Shown here: positions 55,894 to 64,000 of the stretch, one piece after another | How the letters are laid out: every line of letters begins with the position of its first letter | How positions within the stretch are numbered: position 1 is the first letter of the stretch | Source of the DNA: Trichobilharzia regenti | Taxonomy: Eukaryota > Platyhelminthes > Trematoda > Strigeidida > Schistosomatidae | Assembly (NCBI GenBank): GCA_944472135.2 | Contig: OX235263.1 | Span: 29,069,379-29,133,378, forward strand | DNA length: 64,000 bases | Direction: 5' to 3' | Notes under the pieces: model-generated | Database searches by the model: none | The model's input: the letters and a program-made list of their open reading frames with translations, nothing else | Told to the model about the DNA's origin: nothing | Made by a program: the position numbers and the translations under genes

Positions 55894-58260
55894 TTACCAT
55901 GGTAGATTCAGAGTCACGACCATCTCCTTTTGTATACAGAGAGCTGGTTTATAAATTCGAATTGCACAAGCCTCTGCAATTGCAAGCATCTTCTTGTTTC
56001 TTTGTTTGCTGACAATGGTAAATGACTTGACTGCGTCGATATCATGTCCGTAATCTACAAGATGTTTTGTTATTGAGGATTTTGGCACTTTGAACTCAGC
56101 TGTTTTCAACCATTTTGGCAAATGCTCCATCATGCGAGTAGACAATCGCCTTTCCGTACGACCTATGTATTTGCTGCCACAAACACACTCAAATTGATAT
56201 ATGCAGTTTGAAGTGTCGAGGATTGGCGACTGGTCTTTCCCAGATTGTTGAAGCACTCGCTTGGTGGTGTTAAGGATAACAAGTTTTGCAGCATAATAAG
56301 TTCTCTTGATGGCTTTGTCGAGTCTTCGTTTCACTACTTCCTGTACGTCATCTCCTTTGAACGGCAAATTGATATAGACAGGTTTCTTTGGAACTGTTTG
56401 AATTGTTTTGCAGGGGGTAGTTTCTTTAGAGTATTTATTAATGAACTTCTCAGGATATCCATTCTTAGATAAAATATCCTTCAGAGATTTTATTTCATGT
56501 TCAATAGTACTGTCAGAACAAATTTTCCGTGCTCTATTGAACAGTGTTCTGACTAGGTTCTTTTTGTATTGGATTGGAACAAAGCTCTTGAAATGCATGT
56601 ACTGTCCTGTCCATGAAGACTTTCTAAATATAGATCTTTCGATTGTGCCATCATTCATTTTGGCTAGAAAAACGTCTAGGAATTTAATAGTATCGTTTTC
56701 CTCGTGTTCTACTGTGAAATTGAGATTTGGATGGCATGAATTGAATTTTATCAACATGTCTTCCGCTTTTGATCTGCTTTCACAGACAATAAAAATGTCA
56801 TCAACATATCTTAGGTATACATTTGTTTCTTGTATATGTTGCTGCAAAGTACCGGTTTCTAGGCGTGACAAGAATAAGTCGGCGAAAAGTGGTCCCAAAG
56901 GGCTTCCCATTGCGACACCATCAACTTGACGGAACAGACGCCCGTTGAATTGGAATTGGACATTTTTAGTACATAAAAGTAGTAATTTCCTCAATTCCGA
57001 TGTTGGAATGGGTATGTCTTCAGCTTCTTTACATATGAAGTCGATAGTCTCAACGACTGGCACATTTGTGAAAAGGGAGGTAACATCGAAAGAGACCAAA
57101 TGCTTATCGGATACATTGAAATCTTTAATTTGATTGACAAATTGAAATGAATCAGAGACTATATGTGTTCCGAAACGTTTCAGCAATGGCTGCAACAGTT
57201 CACATAACCACTGTGCTAATCTGTGGTATGTTGAGTTTATCATAGAGAGTATGGGTCTTAACGGCGCTCCTGGTTTGTGTATTTTTACGCGTCCGTATAG
57301 TTTTGGGATTTGTGACCCAATCGGTTTGATATTTCTATGTGTGTTTTCGTCGATGTATTTATTTTTGAAGAGTTGTCGTAGATGCTGCACAATTTTCCTT
57401 TCGGTTGATAACGTTTGGTCTTTTGCATGGTTATCCAATTTGAATTTAGATTCATCAGAGAGAATTTGATGCATTTTTTCGAGATAATCTATCTTGTTCA
57501 TTAGCACTACACTTTGTCCTTTATCAGCTTGTAGGATAACAAGATTTTTGTCTTTTCGAAGCTTGTTTAAAGATCTCCAGTGTTCTTTGGTGATATGCGA
57601 CTTTTGATTGGTCGGCATGACTCGAAATTGATGAGCGATATCAACCATCTTTGCTTTCAACCAGCTTTCGCTGTCACTGGACGTGGCATGTAGCCCCATA
57701 AGTTGATCATAAAGATTTTCGAATTGGCATTCGATATCAATTTGCTTTATCTTTTTCATGGGAACACAGAATTTGAATCCCAATGACAGAATTTCTGCTT
57801 GTTCTTTTGATAGGGAAACATCAGATAAATTATGAACATAATTAGATATATCCACTGGGAAAATTTCATTTGGCGGTTCCGGATAAAGTGACTTCTTCAG
57901 TTTCTTTTTTTCTGATTCTTTTGTCTTTTTAGATGTGGCATGCAGATATTTAGTGAATTTAATATAACATACGAAGTTTAAGTCATTTTGTACATTGATC
58001 AGTTTGCTTGACAATAGGCATAAATTACTGATTTCATCTGTTTCAGAAGACAAATGTGATTCAGCAAGACGGTAAAGATTCGCTCGTGTAGGTCTCAGAT
58101 GATCTTTACGCAAGGATTTGTAAAATGTTCGAGGATAAATATTATTCTGGATACATTCTTTCAAAAAATCTCGTCGTGCAGAGTGTTTAGCAATCCTGCA
58201 CTTCAATTTCACTAGATCATTTAGTGCATTGATAGTGCTTTTTGGGAGACGCTTCTTCAA
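55894..58260 (-). CDS. Penelope-like element reverse transcriptase / GIY-YIG endonuclease (left copy)
   Basis: An uninterrupted 788-codon minus-strand ORF, the mirror of the 814-codon ORF at 58295-60739 and carrying the same domains. These are an N-terminal region of about 240 residues, RT motifs A (SFDVTS), B (QVDGVAMGSPLGP) and C (RYVDD), thumb, linker and C-terminal GIY-YIG. The listed start is a TTG; the frame stays open upstream into the spacer but I see no ATG there, so translation start is uncertain. The right copy gets an ATG from the spacer. The product would copy element RNA at a target nicked by its endonuclease, probably in the nucleus. All visible catalytic residues are present, so the copy may be young. 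Confidence 0.9.
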   Translation of the reverse strand: MKKRLPKSTINALNDLVKLKCRIAKHSARRDFLKECIQNNIYPRTFYKSLRKDHLRPTRANLYRLAESHLSSETDEISNLCLLSSKLINVQNDLNFVCYIKFTKYLHATSKKTKESEKKKLKKSLYPEPPNEIFPVDISNYVHNLSDVSLSKEQAEILSLGFKFCVPMKKIKQIDIECQFENLYDQLMGLHATSSDSESWLKAKMVDIAHQFRVMPTNQKSHITKEHWRSLNKLRKDKNLVILQADKGQSVVLMNKIDYLEKMHQILSDESKFKLDNHAKDQTLSTERKIVQHLRQLFKNKYIDENTHRNIKPIGSQIPKLYGRVKIHKPGAPLRPILSMINSTYHRLAQWLCELLQPLLKRFGTHIVSDSFQFVNQIKDFNVSDKHLVSFDVTSLFTNVPVVETIDFICKEAEDIPIPTSELRKLLLLCTKNVQFQFNGRLFRQVDGVAMGSPLGPLFADLFLSRLETGTLQQHIQETNVYLRYVDDIFIVCESRSKAEDMLIKFNSCHPNLNFTVEHEENDTIKFLDVFLAKMNDGTIERSIFRKSSWTGQYMHFKSFVPIQYKKNLVRTLFNRARKICSDSTIEHEIKSLKDILSKNGYPEKFINKYSKETTPCKTIQTVPKKPVYINLPFKGDDVQEVVKRRLDKAIKRTYYAAKLVILNTTKRVLQQSGKDQSPILDTSNCIYQFECVCGSKYIGRTERRLSTRMMEHLPKWLKTAEFKVPKSSITKHLVDYGHDIDAVKSFTIVSKQRNKKMLAIAEACAIRIYKPALCIQKEMVVTLNLPW

Positions 58261-58294
58261 GAATTGAAAACATTTATTTCCCGATACGAATTTA

Positions 58295-60739
58295 ATGAAT
58301 TCATTAAATCCTGCTTTATTAACCTTTATTGCTTGTTTTAAATTCGTATCGGGAAATAAATGTTTTCAATTCTTGAAGAAGCGTCTCCCAAAAAGCACTA
58401 TCAATGCACTAAATGATCTAGTGAAATTGAAGTGCAGGATTGCTAAACACTCTGCACGACGAGATTTTTTGAAGGAATGTATCCAGAATAATATTTATCC
58501 TCGAACATTTTACAAATCCTTGCGTAAAGATCATCTGAGACCTACACGAGCGAATCTTTACCGTCTTGCTGAATCACATTTGTCTTCTGAAACAGATGAA
58601 ATCAGTAATTTATGCCTATTGTCAAGCAAACTGATCAATGTACAAAATGACTTAAACTTCGTATGTTATATTAAATTCACTAAATATCTGCATGCCACAT
58701 CAAAAAAGACAAAAGAATCAGAAAAAAAGAAACTGAAGAAGTCACTTTATCCGGAACCGCCAAATGAAATTTTCCCAGTGGATATATCTAATTATGTTCA
58801 TAATTTATCTGATGTTTCCCTATCAAAAGAACAAGCAGAAATTCTGTCATTGGGATTCAAATTCTGTGTTCCCATGAAAAAGATAAAGCAAATTGATATC
58901 GAATGCCAATTCGAAAATCTTTATGATCAACTTATGGGGCTACATGCCACGTCCAGTGACAGCGAAAGCTGGTTGAAAGCAAAGATGGTTGATATCGCTC
59001 ATCAATTTCGAGTCATGCCGACCAATCAAAAGTCGCATATCACCAAAGAACACTGGAGATCTTTAAACAAGCTTCGAAAAGACAAAAATCTTGTTATCCT
59101 ACAAGCTGATAAAGGACAAAGTGTAGTGCTAATGAACAAGATAGATTATCTCGAAAAAATGCATCAAATTCTCTCTGATGAATCTAAATTCAAATTGGAT
59201 AACCATGCAAAAGACCAAACGTTATCAACCGAAAGGAAAATTGTGCAGCATCTACGACAACTCTTCAAAAATAAATACATCGACGAAAACACATATAGAA
59301 ATATCAAACCGATTGGGTCACAAATCCCAAAACTATACGGACGCGTAAAAATACACAAACCAGGAGCGCCGTTAAGACCCATACTCTCTATGATAAACTC
59401 AACATACCACAGATTAGCACAGTGGTTATGTGAACTGTTGCAGCCATTGCTGAAACGTTTCGGAACACATATAGTCTCTGATTCATTTCAATTTGTCAAT
59501 CAAATTAAAGATTTCAATGTATCCGATAAGCATTTGGTCTCTTTCGATGTTACCTCCCTTTTCACAAATGTGCCAGTCGTTGAGACTATCGACTTCATAT
59601 GTAAAGAAGCTGAAGACATACCCATTCCAACATCGGAATTGAGGAAATTACTACTTTTATGTACTAAAAATGTCCAATTCCAATTCAACGGGCGTCTGTT
59701 CCGTCAAGTTGATGGTGTCGCAATGGGAAGCCCTTTGGGACCACTTTTCGCCGACTTATTCTTGTCACGCCTAGAAACCGGTACTTTGCAGCAACATATA
59801 CAAGAAACAAATGTATACCTAAGATATGTTGATGACATTTTTATTGTCTGTGAAAGCAGATCAAAAGCGGAAGACATGTTGATAAAATTCAATTCATGCC
59901 ATCCAAATCTCAATTTCACAGTAGAACACGAGGAAAACGATACTATGAAATTCCTAGACGTTTTTCTAGCCAAAATGAATGATGGCACAATCGAAAGATC
60001 TATATTTAGAAAGTCTTCATGGACAGGACAGTACATGCATTTCAAGAGCTTTGTTCCAATCCAGTACAAAAAGAACCTAGTCAGAACACTGTTCAATAGA
60101 GCACGGAAAATTTGTTCTGACAGTACTATTGAACATGAAATAAAATCTCTGAAGGATATTTTATCTAAGAATGGATATCCTGAGAAGTTCATTAATAAAT
60201 ACTCTAAAGAAACTACCCCCTGCAAAACAATTCAAACAGTTCCAAAGAAACCTGTCTATATCAATTTGCCGTTCAAAGGAGATGACGTACAGGAAGTAGT
60301 GAAACGAAGACTCGACAAAGCCATCAAGAGAACTTATTATGCTGCAAAACTTGTTATCCTTAACACCACCAAGCGAGTGCTTCAACAATCTGGGAAAGAC
60401 CAGTCGCCAATCCTCGACACTTCAAACTGCATATATCAATTTGAGTGTGTTTGTGGCAGCAAATACATAGGTCGTACGGAAAGGCGATTGTCTACTCGCA
60501 TGATGGAGCATTTGCCAAAATGGTTGAAAACAGCTGAGTTCAAAGTGCCAAAATCCTCAATAACAAAACATCTTGTAGATTACGGACATGATATCGACGC
60601 AGTCAAGTCATTTACCATTGTCAGCAAACAAAGAAACAAGAAGATGCTTGCAATTGCAGAGGCTTGTGCAATTCGAATTTATAAACCAGCTCTCTGTATA
60701 CAAAAGGAGATGGTCGTGACTTTGAATCTACCATGGTAA
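58295..60739 (+). CDS. Penelope-like element reverse transcriptase / GIY-YIG endonuclease (right copy)
   Basis: An intact 814-codon ORF starting at the ATG in the palindrome spacer. Residues 1-240 are a basic N-terminal region. 264-281 (NLVILQADKGQSVVLMNK) and 346-365 (KLYGRVKIHKPGAPLRPILS) are PLE-type pre-palm motifs. 415-426 (VSFDVTSLFTNV) is RT motif A with D418, 471-483 (QVDGVAMGSPLGP) motif B, 509-515 (LRYVDDI) motif C, and 553-558 (FLDVFL) motif D. The thumb follows at 571-607. 712-728 (CIYQFECVCGSKYIGRT) opens the GIY-YIG endonuclease with CxC, R728-R731, E738-H739 and a later E789. It ends VVTLNLPW. Length and order fit endonuclease-bearing Penelope elements. No frameshift or stop is present, so this copy could be a source element. 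Confidence 0.93.
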   Translation: MNSLNPALLTFIACFKFVSGNKCFQFLKKRLPKSTINALNDLVKLKCRIAKHSARRDFLKECIQNNIYPRTFYKSLRKDHLRPTRANLYRLAESHLSSETDEISNLCLLSSKLINVQNDLNFVCYIKFTKYLHATSKKTKESEKKKLKKSLYPEPPNEIFPVDISNYVHNLSDVSLSKEQAEILSLGFKFCVPMKKIKQIDIECQFENLYDQLMGLHATSSDSESWLKAKMVDIAHQFRVMPTNQKSHITKEHWRSLNKLRKDKNLVILQADKGQSVVLMNKIDYLEKMHQILSDESKFKLDNHAKDQTLSTERKIVQHLRQLFKNKYIDENTYRNIKPIGSQIPKLYGRVKIHKPGAPLRPILSMINSTYHRLAQWLCELLQPLLKRFGTHIVSDSFQFVNQIKDFNVSDKHLVSFDVTSLFTNVPVVETIDFICKEAEDIPIPTSELRKLLLLCTKNVQFQFNGRLFRQVDGVAMGSPLGPLFADLFLSRLETGTLQQHIQETNVYLRYVDDIFIVCESRSKAEDMLIKFNSCHPNLNFTVEHEENDTMKFLDVFLAKMNDGTIERSIFRKSSWTGQYMHFKSFVPIQYKKNLVRTLFNRARKICSDSTIEHEIKSLKDILSKNGYPEKFINKYSKETTPCKTIQTVPKKPVYINLPFKGDDVQEVVKRRLDKAIKRTYYAAKLVILNTTKRVLQQSGKDQSPILDTSNCIYQFECVCGSKYIGRTERRLSTRMMEHLPKWLKTAEFKVPKSSITKHLVDYGHDIDAVKSFTIVSKQRNKKMLAIAEACAIRIYKPALCIQKEMVVTLNLPW

Positions 60740-61199
60740 TACGTTTTACTTATTATTCTCTACTTGTTATTACTATTATTCTACCTCTTCTTCTTACTGT
60801 TATTGTTATTATTATCATTATTATTATTTCTTGATTCATCTAAAACTATGCTTTATCAGTAAGATTATCTTAACTCACTTCAACACTATTATTATTAATT
60901 ATAACTATTACTATTGATATTAGTCTGTTTGCAATTCTCGTTATATTCCCTAATGACTAATTGTTTATCTAAGTGATGTAATTGAAGCGTAATGCAATTT
61001 ATCTTAATTTTGATCTCTCATACTCTCTCTCCCCTTATCTATTTGAACATGACCTGGAAAACATTTGCACGTGTCTTTCTGCATGATTAATTCAATGTAG
61101 TTTGTTTACTTATCAGTCTTATATCTCCCAATGTAATTTCAAAAGTATATACATCCGTGTATGTAGAGTATTCAGCTGACGAGTTCTACCGAAATTTGA
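60740..61199 (+). repeat. 3' UTR of the right PLE
   Basis: An ATT-rich stretch (60745-60830) followed by sequence identical in inverse to 55405-55893 apart from a few bases. It ends near ATTCAGCTGACGAGTTCTACC, where a new partial PLE start follows. Confidence 0.75.
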
Positions 61200-61375
61200 T
61201 GAATTCATTAAATCCTGCTTCATTAACCTTTATTGCTTGTTTTACATTCACTGGGAAATATAGAAAAACCTTTATTATAATGAATGTCATATATACCCAA
61301 TGCCCAAATTTTTCCAAACTATTAAAAGTGAACTTGATTTGTGCATATATAACTCGCCTTTAACTCAATATGAAA
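61200..61375 (+). pseudogene. Truncated PLE 5' leader in tandem after the right copy
   Basis: MNSLNPASLTFIACFTFTGK repeats the first residues of the full-length ORF (MNSLNPALLTFIACFKFVSG) directly after the 3' UTR. It then diverges into the tail that also occurs at 4046-4165. This is the partial tandem (pseudo-LTR) arrangement known for Penelope elements. Confidence 0.7.
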
Positions 61376-61674
61376 GAAATTTAGGCCAGTAAGTCTCGGG
61401 TTAAATACTACAAAGGAATAAAGTAGGTTATGTAATATAAAGATGACAATAAGATAATTAGTTAAGATTGTTTTGATATAAGAGTACCAGAATTAAGGTC
61501 GCACATTAGATTATCAATGTTTTAGAAGGAATTTTTTCGCAATAATTTCTAAGTGTGTAAAAGATGTTTTTTTTCAAAGTATATAAGATTAGTTGATGCG
61601 TTTAATATTTTAGTCAGTGTTCTTCAGAAGATTATCTTATATGCAATCCTATAAAATGAATTTGATCTCGATCG

Positions 61675-61708
<34 letters not shown>

Positions 61709-61832
61709 AATGTGCACATGATTTCTTTAAAACACTACTATGAACGATGATAGTGAATACAATTTTAATCGGAGCATAAGAAATATAAGCAGGATAAATG
61801 ATAAGCTATTAGAGAGATAATAAGAAGAATCT
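61376..61832. other. No gene seen; (TA)n at 61676-61706
   Basis: AT-rich DNA with one TA microsatellite. Confidence 0.55.
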
Positions 61833-62033
61833 TTGCTATTATTTAACTCATGGAAAATTCCCATTGTAACATATAGAAAATCAAAACAAGTGATTCAGCG
61901 AAGAGACTCTTTTCAACGAATTTATCATCAAGCTGTACAGTCGTATATATGTATGGTTTTTAAGAAGTTATATCCTGTGAGGGAATTGAATCTTAGGTGT
62001 GAATGCATAAAATAATAATAATAACAATATGAA
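61833..62033 (-). repeat. PLE-B 3' tail
   Basis: Plus text AGCGAAGAGACTCTTTTCAACG, CATCAAGCTGTACAGTCGTAT and GGTGTGAATGCATAAAATAA is the inverse of 63260-63410. On the minus strand it lies downstream of the PLE-B at 62440-63171, separated by a SINE-A. Confidence 0.7.
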
Positions 62034-62435
62034 GTGCCAGGATTTCATCATGAGCTGACATTAGTTAGAGAACCATTGGAAAACCTGTCAGGGAGTACTG
62101 GACAGCTGTTTCGTCAGCCTAGTTGTGACTCTTCGGCAGTACGCGCCCACCGGGATTCAGACCCAGGACCTTCCGGTTACAAGGCGAGCTCGTATACCAT
62201 TAAGCCACTGGGACTCGATCCAATGGTCCTTGAATTCTAACTTCTGCCAATTCACGACATAGCGCAACCGCTAGCCAATGTCTTCGGCGAGTATTTGTCC
62301 TCACACCCGACCGGCTGCACCCTACTGGTCACGACTTCCCACTGGAACCCAGGTAACTACCATCCTGAATAGGGCCAGTCGCCAGTGAGCATCTCATTGG
62401 TATTCAAGTGATGGTTTGTAGGGATTTGTTCAAAT
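62034..62435 (-). repeat. SINE-A, near complete
   Basis: In minus orientation. Plus text shows AGGATTTCATCATGAGCTGAC, a hammerhead-like CAGCTGTTTCGTCAGC...CTTCGGCAGTAC (degenerate), a tRNA-like region CAGACCCAGGACCTTCCGG to CCATTAAGCCACTGGGAC, and the 5' portion GGTCACGACTTCCCACTGG. It sits between the PLE-B 3' end and its tail. This is the longest single-orientation copy outside the array. Confidence 0.8.
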
Positions 62436-62439
62436 TAAA

Positions 62440-63171
62440 ATGTTTGTGATTATACTCATAGTTGAATGTCGAGTGGCAAAACAAATTATTGTAATATACA
62501 GGATAATTCATAGGATGGATAGAACTTGAAAAGGGGTGTGCAATTATAGGATTAATGGACAAATAGAATAAAACAAAAACGTTACGTAATATTGTGTGAA
62601 ATTTAATAACATAGAATTTATCGTTGTAAAAAAGAATTGATTTAGAATGAAAAGTGGAACAAGTGAAATAATACCGGGGACAATTCAAAGTGAGAATAGT
62701 AATAATAACAACTGACGTAATAAGGAAGAGTATACGAATTGAATAGACAAAATGAAAAAGTGAAAAATTGGTAGAGCTAAAATATGATTGGGGATTACCA
62801 TACTTTAGCATACAGGGATTAAGACCATGAAAGTTGGAGGGGGGTTGAACGAACTTTTTCTGTACACAGAGATCTGGCTTTTCTGTTTCAATAGCCAAAG
62901 CTTCAGCAATACAGATAAGTCTGGTACATCGGGATTTGGGCAAATTACTCTTTGCCTTATAGATGACTTTAAAGGTGGAGGCTATAGAGATAGGGTGATC
63001 ATTATTGACCAGATGTTCAATGATCGCGCTTCTTATTGTTCCACTTCCACCTTTTCGTAGACATGCAGGATAGTGTTCTTGCATGCTGTTGGACAAAACT
63101 TGAGTCGAACGACCGATATACCTAGCTCCACACGAGTAGGTGAATTGATAAACACACATAGAGTTGGTCAA
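62440..63171 (-). pseudogene. PLE-B GIY-YIG endonuclease fragment and 3' UTR
   Basis: An open minus-strand frame of 255 codons: CVYQFTYSCGARYIGRSTQV, EHYPACLRKG, RSAIIEHLVNNDHPISIAST, CIAEALAIETEKPDLCVQKK, then 3' UTR read-through. The GIY-YIG order and the YIGR motif are intact, but the first cysteine of CxC is Y, and the RT and linker are missing. An inverted copy of its tail lies immediately upstream (63200-63410). Probably a truncated insertion that happens to remain open. Confidence 0.75.
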
Positions 63172-63199
63172 TATCTATATATAACATTAATTTGCTTTG

Positions 63200-63410
63200 C
63201 CACTTGACATTTTGACTACGATTATAATCACAAACATTTTAGTTTCAATTGAACTTCATATTATTATTATTTTATGCATTCACACCTAAGATTCAATTCC
63301 CTCACAGGATATAACTTCTTAAAAACCATACATATATACGACTGTACAGCTTGATGATAAATTCGTTGAAAAGAGTCTCTTCGCTGAATCACTTGTTTTG
63401 ATTTTCTATA
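63200..63410 (+). repeat. PLE-B 3' tail, inverted relative to the PLE fragment
   Basis: TTTGCCACTTGACATTTTGAC, TTTTATGCATTCACACCTAAG, ACTGTACAGCTTGATGATAAA and GTTGAAAAGAGTCTC mirror 61833-62033 and 62440-62500. Confidence 0.7.
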
Positions 63411-64000
63411 CGATAATAAGAAGTTCGTGATTAAGCCTATTTGGTGAAATAAGCTCGATACTACAATTTGTTGGCTATATGCATACGGGTTTACTCATTT
63501 CGTACTAAATCACACTACGTAATACACATTAACGGAGGTGCTGGTCAGTAAATTATGCTCTAAACATTCAATAAGTAGGTTTCAGGCTCGAAAGTGACTG
63601 TATTTAGGTTAACCTGGACATTATAGTAGCACCATAAACCCTTGGACAAAAATTTCCTTCATAACCTGATACGTAAAGTGATAATACGTAGTTTGAATAT
63701 TTCGCCTTTCTTTAACAGCACACTGTTAGTACAGTTAGATGTGACCTGCAATGAAATGGATGACTATTCCATATTTCATCACTAAACAAGGACTCCGTGT
63801 TAATAGACGTTTTTACAACAGTCTTATTAAGTTTGCATTTTCTGTTATCAAATGCGAAACTAAATTTTAGATTTCTGTATAATCTACCATTCGGTATCAG
63901 TGATTAGTGCAAGAGGTGTTAGATTTCGGCGCATTTGTGGATGGTGGTGGAAATACTAGCGTTTCGTTAATATAACCCTGAATTCTGTGTACAGAAAATA
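63411..64000. other. No gene seen
   Basis: AT-rich DNA with no coding signal or recognised repeat. Confidence 0.5.

Larger units (their letters stand above)
55405..61235. repeat. 5.8-kb near-perfect palindrome of two PLEs
   Basis: The left arm 55405-58294 and right arm 58339-61235 are inverted repeats of about 2.9 kb around a 44-bp spacer (58295-58338). They include both ORFs and both 3' UTRs. The two ORFs differ at only two amino acids over 788 shared codons (THR/TYR at the ENTxRN motif and DTI/DTM before KFLDV). UTR differences are likewise few. Confidence 0.95.

Noticed and set aside
56245..56929. ORFs of 75 and 173 codons antisense to the left PLE, mirrored at 59704-60388
   Set aside because: They are antisense shadows of the conserved RT-endonuclease frame.

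Overview
The window looks like intergenic and intronic DNA of a schistosome blood fluke (genus Schistosoma). It is AT-rich and almost free of long ORFs outside transposons. It carries several copies of a hammerhead-ribozyme repeat closely resembling the schistosome Sm-alpha repeat, many Penelope-like elements (PLEs), and RTE-type non-LTR retrotransposons. Species cannot be fixed from sequence alone. The only convincing host gene is the last exon of a facilitative glucose transporter on the minus strand at 19639-19842. A second possible terminal exon of an unknown gene lies at 5937-6036.

Family labels used here are mine. SINE-A has a tRNA-Thr-like head, a hammerhead-like core and a tail ending near ACAAACCAACACTTG. 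Sm-alpha-like is a short repeat with the classic hammerhead. SINE-C is another hammerhead repeat. SINE-V has a tRNA-Val-like head and a (TAA)n tail. RTE-a and RTE-b are two RTE-like LINE families. RT-X is a separate, unassigned non-LTR reverse transcriptase. PLE-A, PLE-B and PLE-C are PLE lineages separated by their C-termini and 3' tails.

Layout. 1-10 kb: truncated RTE-a copies (one with a 5' inversion), SINEs, two solo LTRs, a PLE-B 3' end. 10-17.5 kb: a PLE-A copy (minus) split by a 394-bp tandem array of SINE-A, plus PLE-B fragments. 17.5-29.5 kb: a PLE palindrome, the glucose transporter exon, foldback SINE-A, RTE-a copies, a solo LTR, PLE-B pieces. 29.9-40.7 kb: four near-identical 2.7-kb tandem units built from RT-X and RTE-b fragments. 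41-54.8 kb: foldback SINEs, degraded PLE-A/B/C copies, one PLE with a nested RTE-a insertion, a fourth solo LTR. 55.4-61.2 kb: two full-length, uninterrupted PLE ORFs (788 and 814 codons) head to head in a nearly perfect palindrome. 61.2-64 kb: PLE and SINE remnants.

The most striking theme is that many elements that replicate through RNA sit head to head: minus-strand copy on the left, plus-strand copy on the right, both 3' ends facing outward. This holds for SINE-A (four cases inside a single 11-13 bp target-site duplication), SINE-C, full-length and truncated PLEs, the RTE-b fragments inside the 2.7-kb unit and, as a classical 5' inversion, one RTE-a. It suggests that paired priming at both nicks of a target site may be common in this genome.
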